This document shows positions 1 to 6,433 of a stretch of DNA of 19,170 nt, piece after piece. Position 1 is the first letter of the stretch; each line of letters begins with the position of its first letter. Origin of the DNA: Myxococcales bacterium (GTDB taxonomy: Bacteria > Myxococcota > Myxococcia > Myxococcales > Myxococcaceae); assembly GCA_003153055.1 (NCBI GenBank), contig PMBV01000293.1, positions 1-19,170 on the forward strand, in the 5' to 3' direction. Both the position numbers and the translations under genes were made by a program. The notes beneath the pieces are model-generated. The model was not told the origin of the DNA. It saw only the letters and a list, made by a program, of their open reading frames with translations, and searched no databases.

Positions 1-285
1 CTCGAGGTCGTTGCCGAGGTTCACAGACCCCAACACGGGCCGATGACGGCGGCCCCTGAACGACTGGCCAGTGGCCGACGGCCCCTCGGTCGACCGCGTT
101 TCGGCAACGGCCCAGCGAGCCAGCTCCAGATCCTTGCCGAAGCCCGCGATGCCATCGAGACCACCGCGGGCAAGGCGCACGGCATCGAGATCTCCTTCGT
201 GCCGCACGCTGAACACGGAGAGCTCCTTCTGCCCGAGGACCAGCACCTTGAACTTTGCGTCGAGGACTACTCCTGGCCAATCCAC
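1..285 (-). CDS. 5' part of an unknown protein, runs off the left edge
   Basis: The minus strand stays open from beyond 350 down to base 1 in a frame different from the secreted-protein gene. Nearly every codon below about 270 ends in G or C, as expected for real coding DNA here. The start is a guess: a GTG at 285 would overlap the end of the upstream gene by 19 bases and give VDWPGVVLDAKFKVLVLG followed by QKELSVFSVRHEGDLDAV. A GGAG lies some 19 bases before it, too far for a good ribosome binding site, so a later GTG is possible. No domain is recognised; the visible 95 residues look soluble and mixed alpha/beta. The 3' end is not in the window. The small overlap suggests co-transcription with the secreted protein. 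Confidence 0.45.
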   Translation of the reverse strand, partial: MDWPGVVLDAKFKVLVLGQKELSVFSVRHEGDLDAVRLARGGLDGIAGFGKDLELARWAVAETRSTEGPSATGQSFRGRRHRPVLGSVNLGNDLE

Positions 286-1592
286 TGGACGGAGAGCGTG
301 CTCCAGCCATCGGGATCCATGGACGCTACCTGACTCGGAACGGACTTGATGGCGACCAGGTCGCCAGCATTGACGTGCCAAGACGCGTTCGCGCTGAGCT
401 GCGACCAGTATTGAGCGCCAGCCGAGTGGGCGAGCACCGTTTGAAGCTTCACGTCGTTAACATAGATCGCCATTGCTGCGTAGTTTGCACCGCTTCGAAC
501 TATTACATCGGCGTTCGCGGCGATCACGACCGACCCTGCCTTCTGGATCCTGAGCCTCCCGTCCGCCTGCATCTGAAAGACCGATGAGGAAGTATTTTGC
601 GAGCTTGGATTCGTGCTGGTGTATTTCATGTTGACCCAGTCAGTGGAGCTCCCTCCGGTGAAGTCGCCGGTATTGGACAGATGCGCCAGATAATTGTGAA
701 TAGAAAGGCTCTCGTCTTCGTAGATTTCGAATCCGTCGACGAACGAGATTCCTGCATTGCCGTGGTTCACGATGACCAGCGGTCGGATGAACCGAGTTCC
801 GACAGGGAAGCCATTGAGGGTGGCACCCTCGCCGCTGACGCTGGCGGTGAAGGTCTGCCAGGTGCTCGAGAGGGTCACGCCATTGACCAGGAAGTTACCC
901 CAAGTGCCGGTGGCCCCGCCATTGCCGGCGAGTTCGACCTGCGCGGCATTGTAGGCGACATATCCAGCATAGAAGGGCCCCGACCCCTGTGCCATCTTCG
1001 CTGAGATTCGCCCCTTGTAGTGGCGTCCCGGCTCGACCGGAATCATGTCTCCATACACCAGATTACCGCTGGTGGTGGAAAGCGGCACTGTGATCTTGAA
1101 AGACGAGTCGCCCTCCACGGGGTCAGCAGAATCGAGAGTCACCGTGGCCTGCGTCCCACCGATGTTCTGCCACCCGGTCGCGACAGCTTGCCAGTCGATG
1201 AGGTTACGCCCGCTACGGGCGCCGAGTGTTTGGCCGCAGACCATTGCAAAAGGGACCGCACCGACCTTCCGGCGCGGCGCCAGGGGAGCACCATCGATGG
1301 CTACCTCGAGCCAGACGTCGGTCCTGCCAAAGAATGTCGGGCTCAGCGGTGTCATCTCTCCGAGTGAGGTGGCGTAGTAGCCGTCGGTCAACCCAATGCT
1401 CTGTGACTCCGACCAGAGCTGGTTGCCAGCCGTCGATGCATCGAATAGACTGAAGACAACTGCGACGATGCCGGTTCCTGGTGAGCCGTCAGCTCTCAGC
1501 AGTCGTCCCTGATACGGGATGCTCGTCGGCACCTCTGCGAAGGCACGGCCAATCACTGCAAACAGCCCGAAGAAGAAGAACAGCTTTCGCAT
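267..1592 (-). CDS. Secreted three-domain protein (IPYQGRLL-type N-domain, CBM-like middle, C1q/TNF-like C-domain)
   Basis: 441 residues. I chose the ATG at 1592 because GGAGG sits about 8 bases upstream and the product then begins with a clean signal peptide (MRKLFFFFGLFAVIGRAFA, cleavage after AFA). A longer TTG-started frame from 1649 lacks these features. Residues 20-120 carry the IPYQGRLL...LWSES...DGYYATSLGE...RRKVGAVPFAM pattern common in secreted myxobacterial and other proteobacterial proteins. Residues about 128-292 resemble a carbohydrate-binding jelly roll (NLIDW...GW, IPVEPGRHYKGRISAK, FYAGYVAYNA, FVDGFEIYED). Residues about 310-441 look like a C1q/TNF-type beta sandwich (MQADGRLRIQKAGSVVIAANA, AIYVNDVKLQ, VNAGDLVAI). 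The protein is probably exported and binds or assembles at the surface; the ligand is unknown. Domain assignments are by eye. Confidence 0.8.
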   Translation of the reverse strand: MRKLFFFFGLFAVIGRAFAEVPTSIPYQGRLLRADGSPGTGIVAVVFSLFDASTAGNQLWSESQSIGLTDGYYATSLGEMTPLSPTFFGRTDVWLEVAIDGAPLAPRRKVGAVPFAMVCGQTLGARSGRNLIDWQAVATGWQNIGGTQATVTLDSADPVEGDSSFKITVPLSTTSGNLVYGDMIPVEPGRHYKGRISAKMAQGSGPFYAGYVAYNAAQVELAGNGGATGTWGNFLVNGVTLSSTWQTFTASVSGEGATLNGFPVGTRFIRPLVIVNHGNAGISFVDGFEIYEDESLSIHNYLAHLSNTGDFTGGSSTDWVNMKYTSTNPSSQNTSSSVFQMQADGRLRIQKAGSVVIAANADVIVRSGANYAAMAIYVNDVKLQTVLAHSAGAQYWSQLSANASWHVNAGDLVAIKSVPSQVASMDPDGWSTLSVQWIGQE

Positions 1593-1902
1593 GTCTGAAC
1601 CCTCCGCCCCGGAGCTGCGGGGCAGACCCAAAGTGGTGTCTATCAGCAATACAAGACCAAGCAGGAGTCACACTCCGACCAATCGTCGCCTTCGTACCCC
1701 TCCAGCGCGGCGTAGACGAGCGCGAAAGCGAACCAGAGGCGCTCAGCCCGGCGGCGAGCAAGAGCGGCGGCTGCCAGTCGTCGAACAGGGGCGCGGCGAA
1801 GTCCGGGGGAGCCGATGGGCCCCCTCGAGGACGGAAACGATGGTACGGGCGACGTCGAGGTGATGGATGGGGTTGGCCCGAGCCGATGCGCGGGAGGCGC
1901 GC
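1593..1902. other. 310-base gap with no intact gene; hairpins and possible coding debris
   Basis: No full-length gene is convincing here. The part nearest the secreted-protein gene (about 1624-1660) is locally AT-richer and probably holds its promoter. Two dyads lie close to that start, at 1606-1623 and 1664-1676. Farther left-to-right, 1650-1900 gives protein-like stretches on the minus strand, but in three different frames (see findings), which suggests a decayed gene or sequence errors. Confidence 0.5.
1606..1623 (-). promoter_or_regulatory. Hairpin just upstream of the secreted-protein ribosome binding site
   Basis: GCCCCG and CGGGGC form a perfect 6-base stem around a 6-base loop, ending two bases before the GGAGGG ribosome binding site of the gene starting at 1592. 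In the 5' leader this could affect translation or transcript stability. There is no T-run after it, so it is not a canonical terminator. Confidence 0.35.
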
Positions 1903-2814
1903 TCAATCCAGGTGTCGGCCGCAATGACCTACATAAATGATTGGCGAGGTCTGGCCGTCGGCGTGCGGAACCCAGATGTGTACGCGAGTGAGGTTTCCCG
2001 GCTTGACGTGCATGTCGAAGTACTGCTCACCGTGCTTGCCCGCGACGAACACCCGCTGGCGCCTTCGCGTGGGCGAACGCCACGTCGCGGCGGTCTCTTG
2101 TGACATCGGGAACGTCGTGCGCTCGTGATACCGAGCCGCGCATCGTTCTCGGGGCAGACCTTCTCGGACGGCGGCGATGTACACTTCGAGTCCGAGCAGC
2201 GCACGATGGAGCTCGGTGGCTGCGCAATCGAGCGTCCATGCTTCAGCGGAGGACCGTGCCGACGGAAGTACCACCAGCTGCCCAGCCATCTCGCTCTCGG
2301 CCGCGACGAGTACCTTGATCGTGGTGCCCGCCGTGGAACGGGAGGTCAGTTCCTGATCGAAACGCAGGGCATCGAGCCAGTTCGAGATGACGCGGTCAGC
2401 GCCCCTGAAGCTCGTGGCGTCGGCGCCGCCGGTCGGTGACGGGGACACCATCCCGATCAGCGAGCCAGGTGTGACGGGTGCGGCGAGAAGTACACGAAGG
2501 ATGTGCTCGAGCCAGCTGGCCAGGCCGTCAGCCGAAGGCTCGATCGGTCCCTCGAAAAGGTCGCCCGAGACGAAAGGGCCGCTTGTCAATCGAAGCAAGA
2601 GTTCGACGAGCGGGCCCAAATTCGTGTCTCTTCTATTCCGATTCGCCCACTGGACGAGCGGCCCTCCACCCGTTTCGAACATCGCGAGCCCTTCATGGAC
2701 CCACGGGAGCAAACGCGTGCGGCGCCGAACGTGCTCGATGAGCGCCAGCGTTCGGTGGGCCTGGCCGGGGGCGCGAGCGATGTCCTCGAGGAACGAGTGG
2801 TTCAGCCCAATCAT
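1903..2814 (-). CDS. Unknown 303-residue protein, third gene of a DUF262/DUF3696 operon
   Basis: The ATG at 2814 overlaps the stop of the ATPase gene as ATGA, so translation is coupled. No family is recognised with confidence. Residues 1-150 are mostly helical and Leu-rich (LIEHVRRRTRLLPWVHEGL, LGPLVELLLRLTSGPF, LASWLEHILRVLLAAPV). Residues 160-220 look alpha/beta (TIKVLVAAESEMAGQLVVLP, LHRALLGLEVYIAAVREGL). Residues 228-303 form a compact C-terminal module: YHERTTFPMS, then basic RSPTRRRQRVF, EQYFDMHVKP (His269), LTRVHIWV and IIYVGHCGRHLD at the extreme C-terminus. The paired His/Arg elements could form a catalytic or nucleic-acid-binding site, but that is inference. From its place last in the operon, it may be the effector or a specificity factor. 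No signal peptide or membrane segment is seen. Confidence 0.8.
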   Translation of the reverse strand: MIGLNHSFLEDIARAPGQAHRTLALIEHVRRRTRLLPWVHEGLAMFETGGGPLVQWANRNRRDTNLGPLVELLLRLTSGPFVSGDLFEGPIEPSADGLASWLEHILRVLLAAPVTPGSLIGMVSPSPTGGADATSFRGADRVISNWLDALRFDQELTSRSTAGTTIKVLVAAESEMAGQLVVLPSARSSAEAWTLDCAATELHRALLGLEVYIAAVREGLPRERCAARYHERTTFPMSQETAATWRSPTRRRQRVFVAGKHGEQYFDMHVKPGNLTRVHIWVPHADGQTSPIIYVGHCGRHLD

Positions 2815-4007
2815 CTTGGTTCGAGCAGCTCAAGCAGTTCTTGTGCCGCTTGGTCGAAGAAGCCCTCGGGCGACGCGAGCCGCCGTCCTGACAAGTCTAC
2901 GTCGATGCGTTGGATCCGAGTGCGCCCCTTGGTTTGCGAAAAGAAGCTGAGTGCGAGGTCTGACGGCGCGATCTCCCGCCGTTTCACTGCGAGGCTCGCA
3001 GCCGCCACGACGTGCTCGCTGTGCGTCTCCACGATGACTTGACGCCCGCGTCGGGCCAATTCGACGAAGAACTCGGCCACGCGGTGCTGCGCGCCGGGGT
3101 GTAGGTGCGCCTCGGGAGTCTCGATAATCACGAGATCGCCCGGCCGGCTCGCAAGTCCCGCGACGAGGATCGGCCAGAGCTGCGAGAGTCCGAAGCCCAC
3201 CTGAGCAAGCGAGCGGTTGGAGATCCCGCTGGTGTCGAGTCGCACAGCGAACCCGAAGCGGGCAATCTCATCCACGTTGACGGTGATCTCGTCGCCGAGG
3301 ATACGCGACCACCAGACATTCATCGCTGTCGCGACCGTGTCCGAAGCGTCTGCACCGGCCGGAAATACGTCGGTCAGCTCGTTGCGCCGCTGCCAAAACG
3401 CCTCGGCGGCGTACTGGCCGTACTGCCCGACGAGCGAGCCATCGGTGCCCACACGGAACGGCGCGAGTCTGGCAGGAGGAGCGCGGTAGGGTCCGACCGC
3501 CAGGACTTGCTCCGCGAGATAGGGCAAGAACCGGAGCCCGGGTGCACCCACTCGCAACACGGCGGCCGGATGAAGGAGCTGGGCCGCCGCGGGGCCAACC
3601 AGGGCGCCGCTTTCGTCTACCTGCCATGCGACAGGGTCCGCCTCTCCGAGGGAGAACTCGATCTGTGTGACGCGAGCCTCCGGGCGGTTGCGGCGTGCGA
3701 CGTCTTCCGCGAAGTCCCAGACCACCGAGATCGCCTCACCATCGACACGCCCCTCGATGCCGATCGAGAATGTCTGGTGGTCAGGGGAGAGGAGTTCATC
3801 GAACGGCCCGAGGTCCACCCAATCGCCACTCAGGAGGAGGCGGTGGCGCGACGCCGCTTGTTGGCTCTGTACGAGCGAGAGGAGCGCGCCGATGAACGAG
3901 CTCTTGCCCGTGTTGTTCGCGCCCGCGAGCACGGTGAGCGGGCCCAGGACGAGCGGCGTGGTGTCGGCGCACGCGCGAAATCCGCGGAGTGTGATCCTAT
4001 CCAGCAT
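2811..4007 (-). CDS. AAA/ABC-type ATPase, DUF3696 family (OLD-like), probable defence component
   Basis: 398 residues, ATG at 4007 inside the end of the DUF262 gene (11-base overlap). It begins MLDRITLRGFRACADTTPLVLGPLTVLAGANNTGKSS, typical of RecF/OLD/SMC-like ATPases. The Walker A motif is GANNTGKS at 29-36. The signature-like VGFGLSQLWPIL is at 270-281. Walker B is LVIIETPEAHLHP at 292-304 with catalytic Glu296 or Glu299, and the switch histidine is in VETHSEH (His329). SPEGFFDQ at 379-386 is the C-terminal hallmark of DUF3696. There is no TOPRIM nuclease domain, so unlike OLD proteins it carries no nuclease of its own. It is a soluble cytoplasmic ATPase that probably senses or switches the partner proteins. 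The length is normal for the family and all nucleotide-binding motifs are intact, so it should be active. Confidence 0.92.
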   Translation of the reverse strand: MLDRITLRGFRACADTTPLVLGPLTVLAGANNTGKSSFIGALLSLVQSQQAASRHRLLLSGDWVDLGPFDELLSPDHQTFSIGIEGRVDGEAISVVWDFAEDVARRNRPEARVTQIEFSLGEADPVAWQVDESGALVGPAAAQLLHPAAVLRVGAPGLRFLPYLAEQVLAVGPYRAPPARLAPFRVGTDGSLVGQYGQYAAEAFWQRRNELTDVFPAGADASDTVATAMNVWWSRILGDEITVNVDEIARFGFAVRLDTSGISNRSLAQVGFGLSQLWPILVAGLASRPGDLVIIETPEAHLHPGAQHRVAEFFVELARRGRQVIVETHSEHVVAAASLAVKRREIAPSDLALSFFSQTKGRTRIQRIDVDLSGRRLASPEGFFDQAAQELLELLEPR

Positions 4008-5178
4008 CGCGACAGATCTCCTCGAACTTCTCCATCCTCACCTTGACGTTCCTGACCGTCTGCGTCGCCGACAGAATCGCGCCGTTGAATTCGGTCGTGC
4101 CGCAGAGCGCTTCGAAGCGCTGGCGGATCGTCGCCGCCTGTTCATCGGACGGCAGGCGATTCGGGAACACTCGGCCTGCCGCGGTACTCACAACCTCGAC
4201 GAGCGGACCAGAGATGTGCCCACTCCATTCATTCTTTTCCCGATCGAACCGCTGCCAGGCGTTGTGTCCAAAGACGTGCTCGGCGAAGTCGACGGCGTGC
4301 GAGAAGGCCTGCGCCACGCCTTCTCGGTCAGCCTTGCTGAGTTTGTTCAGGTGGAGGAGCGACTCGTTGAGGAAGGCCTTGAGGTCGCCCTTGTAGTCCC
4401 CCCACCCGCGCCACGAGAAAGCGATGCCACGAAGGACGAGCTCGTCGGCGCGCATCCGTGCGTAGGATCGATCGGCGCCCGCAACCTGGCGGAAGCGCGA
4501 CGAAGGCCCGGCGAGCCTTCGGAGGAGATCGAGGCCGGGGCCGCGGAACAGCGCGTTGCGGAGCTCCTGTGGCGTGAGCGGCATCGCGCCCTCGTTGAGT
4601 CGCCCGAAGATCTCGAACTTCGCGCGGGGCGACGTCGTCGGATTGAGGACGAAGCAGATGAGCTGCGTGTCTTCGAACTTCCGACGCGTCTTGGGATCGA
4701 GGGTGTCGAACGTCAGGCCGTTGAGCTCCGCGAGCAGCTCAAGCCCGTGGAGCTTGAACACCTTCCCCTGCCCAGGCTCCGAGTCCCGCCTCCGAATCAC
4801 TGTCTCCGCGTTGGCGTCCGGAAAGCGCCCCTCCATGAACCCGAACAGGGTCGTGAGCCGCTGCTGGCCGTCAACGACGTCGAAGTCGCTCTGCGCGTCC
4901 TGCGAAAGGTAGATGACGGGCAGTGGGATGGAGGCCAGGACCGACTCTACGAGCTTGATCTGCTTGGACTCTAGCCAGACGAACGCTCGCTGGAACTCTG
5001 GCTGGAGCCGGAGGTGGCCTTGTACCCACTTCCGGTGGAGCTCGAAGATCGTGAACTCCTTCTTATGGATGTCGAGCGGGAACCGCGCCTCGACCGAGCT
5101 GGGCTCAGCCTCCCCGATCTCCTCGTTCTCCTCGTAGGAGGGGCCTTTGGTGGACTCGGTCGCGGGCGCCTGCTTCAC
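3997..5178 (-). CDS. DUF262 (GmrS N-terminal/ParB-fold) protein, first gene of the operon
   Basis: 393 residues from a GTG at 5178. No later ATG or GTG precedes the conserved domain, so this start is the only reasonable one. After an acidic, probably flexible, 30-residue leader come LQPEFQRAFVW (58-68; family pattern iPxYQRxyVW), VVDGQQRLTTL (101-111; the DGQQR nucleotide-handling motif) and IFGRLNEGAMPLTPQELRNAL (190-210; FxxiNxxGxxLsxxEL in the family). In GmrSD type IV restriction enzymes, DUF262 couples NTP hydrolysis to DNA recognition and is followed by a DUF1524 HNH nuclease. I see no HNH motif here; the C-terminal 180 residues are helical and unassigned. The protein is therefore a stand-alone DUF262 that needs partners. 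It leads the three-gene operon, and its stop lies inside the ATPase gene start. Confidence 0.92.
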   Translation of the reverse strand: MKQAPATESTKGPSYEENEEIGEAEPSSVEARFPLDIHKKEFTIFELHRKWVQGHLRLQPEFQRAFVWLESKQIKLVESVLASIPLPVIYLSQDAQSDFDVVDGQQRLTTLFGFMEGRFPDANAETVIRRRDSEPGQGKVFKLHGLELLAELNGLTFDTLDPKTRRKFEDTQLICFVLNPTTSPRAKFEIFGRLNEGAMPLTPQELRNALFRGPGLDLLRRLAGPSSRFRQVAGADRSYARMRADELVLRGIAFSWRGWGDYKGDLKAFLNESLLHLNKLSKADREGVAQAFSHAVDFAEHVFGHNAWQRFDREKNEWSGHISGPLVEVVSTAAGRVFPNRLPSDEQAATIRQRFEALCGTTEFNGAILSATQTVRNVKVRMEKFEEICRDAG

Positions 5179-5187
5179 GTTGGCTGG

Positions 5188-5215
5188 ATCCTAGCACCCA
5201 AAGGCGCGGCTCCAA
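5188..5215 (-). promoter_or_regulatory. Possible sigma-70 promoter of the DUF262 operon
   Basis: In the 71-base gap between the acetyltransferase stop and the DUF262 start, the minus strand reads TTGGAG, 16 bases, then TAGGAT. The TAGGAT ends only 9 bases before the GTG start, so transcription would begin at or within a few bases of the start codon, giving a leaderless or near-leaderless mRNA. This fits the lack of a well-placed Shine-Dalgarno sequence. Prediction by eye only. Confidence 0.35.
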
Positions 5216-5249
5216 GAAGTGGAAAAGAGGAGGCTCCCCGGCCGCCCCG

Positions 5250-6074
5250 CTACCGGTACCTCGGCCCGAAGCTCTCGAACTGGAACGCCTCGGAGAAGCC
5301 CAGCGCCTTGAGGATGGGCGCCGACGTGGTGGCCATGGCGTGAGTGACGGCGAGCGACCGCCCCACAGCCCGGGCGTCGAGGAGCCGCTTCGACACCAGC
5401 GCCTGGTACACGCCCCTCCGGCGAAACTGGGGCAACACCACCGCGCCCAGGAGCAGCACGGCCCGCTCCGACAGGACAGCCGTGGCCACGCCGGCTCCCA
5501 CGCCGCTCACCCGGGCGAGAGAGAGGTACGTTCTCTCGTCGGTCAACGATGCTCGGTGCACCGCTCGCAGCGGCTCCGGGTCGAGCCCCCACCCCTCGGC
5601 CATCACCCTCGAGAACTCTGGGAGGCTCCGCTCGTCGACCCTCGTCAGCTCGAGCCCGGCTCGGGGCGTCGGTGGCGAGTGCTCCGTCGAGCGAAAGAGG
5701 GCCTGCACGGTGTGAGAGACCAGACCCCGCTCGGTCAGTCGCTGGGCGAGGTTGAGCGGCCGGCAATCGGGGAACACGCCCCAGCGGAACGACACCCGGG
5801 CCTGGGCAAAGCGAGCGAGGGCGAGGTCGATTTCTTCATCGGCGTGGCCCGGCTCGAAGTCGCAGAAGGCCACCTCGTTGAGCCCTCCGGCGCGCAGAGA
5901 GGGGGTGATGACCTGCAGAAGGTCTGGGCGCTCGATGACCTGCGTGTCGGTCAGTCTGAGCGTCAGCCGGCGGGGGCCTTGAAGCACCTCGCTCCACAGG
6001 GCTTCCTTCGTCCATCCCTCGAGGGGCGCCTCAGCTTCAGAGGAGCCCGTCGCATTCGGGTGGCGTGGGTGCAC
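5250..6074 (-). CDS. GNAT-family N-acetyltransferase
   Basis: 274 residues from a GTG at 6074, chosen because a strong AAGGAGG lies 7 bases upstream. This start overlaps the preceding Cys-rich gene by 38 bases. The C-terminal half is the GNAT fold. Motif A is LLLGAVVLPQFRRRGVYQAL (207-226), in which QFRRRG is the acetyl-CoA pyrophosphate-binding Q/RxxGxG loop (second Gly replaced by Val-Tyr). It is followed by AVTHAMATTSAPILKALGF (242-260) and a conserved-looking terminal FESFGPRY. The N-terminal half (about 35-130) may be a degenerate first GNAT repeat: it has LTLRLTDTQVIE and ends LTERGLVSHTVQALFR, echoing the LxxxGF..FxxF ending of the second half. The substrate is unknown. It is probably a cytoplasmic housekeeping or accessory gene rather than part of the downstream defence operon, from which it is separated by a putative promoter. 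Confidence 0.85.
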   Translation of the reverse strand: MHPRHPNATGSSEAEAPLEGWTKEALWSEVLQGPRRLTLRLTDTQVIERPDLLQVITPSLRAGGLNEVAFCDFEPGHADEEIDLALARFAQARVSFRWGVFPDCRPLNLAQRLTERGLVSHTVQALFRSTEHSPPTPRAGLELTRVDERSLPEFSRVMAEGWGLDPEPLRAVHRASLTDERTYLSLARVSGVGAGVATAVLSERAVLLLGAVVLPQFRRRGVYQALVSKRLLDARAVGRSLAVTHAMATTSAPILKALGFSEAFQFESFGPRYR

Positions 6075-6330
6075 CGCAGGCCTCCTTCAGGAGCGCGCGG
6101 GCACAGGCGGCTCGCTTCTCGGCCCTGGCCCCGTCCACCGTGGTGCGCCGGCTCGTCTGCTGGCACTGCTTGGACACCGCCTGGCAGCGGTCCTTTCCGT
6201 CTTTCTTGCAGCTGGTGGCGTGGCACTGTGCCCCGGCCCACAAGTCGCACAGCCAGCGCTCGCTGTAGGTGTTTGGCTTGGTGCCGATGGACGTGGTCAT
6301 CACGAAGGCGGCGGCGGCGGCGAAGAGCAT
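6037..6330 (-). CDS. Small exported Cys-rich protein
   Basis: 97 residues. It starts with MLFAAAAAFVMTTSIGTKPN, a short signal-like hydrophobic stretch with no basic n-region, so export is likely but not certain. The mature part has eight cysteines (28, 36, 41, 49, 56, 76, 85, 93), in an arrangement like C-x7-C-x4-C-x7-C-x6-C-x19-C-x8-C-x7-C, suggesting four disulfides in a small extracytoplasmic domain. The middle is Lys/Arg/Gln-rich. No Shine-Dalgarno sequence precedes the ATG at 6330. The gene is divergent from the cyclase gene and overlaps the acetyltransferase start. No known family is recognised; similar small Cys-rich exported proteins are frequent in myxobacteria. Confidence 0.7.
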   Translation of the reverse strand: MLFAAAAAFVMTTSIGTKPNTYSERWLCDLWAGAQCHATSCKKDGKDRCQAVSKQCQQTSRRTTVDGARAEKRAACARALLKEACGAPTPPECDGLL

Positions 6331-6433
6331 GGCCGGGAGTGTAGCGCCACACTTTGCCCCCGTCGAAATCGTCGGGCTCGGGGTGGGAGCCCTTGGCCGC
6401 CTCGGACGGCAGGGTTAGGTTTCCCCGAGGCTC

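Noticed and set aside
1593..1649. Longer TTG start for the secreted protein
   Set aside because: The ATG at 1592 has a good ribosome binding site and gives a proper signal peptide at residue 1.
3667..4974. Plus-strand frame of 435 codons over the ATPase and DUF262 genes
   Set aside because: Antisense to two genes with clear family motifs; the product has no recognisable domain.
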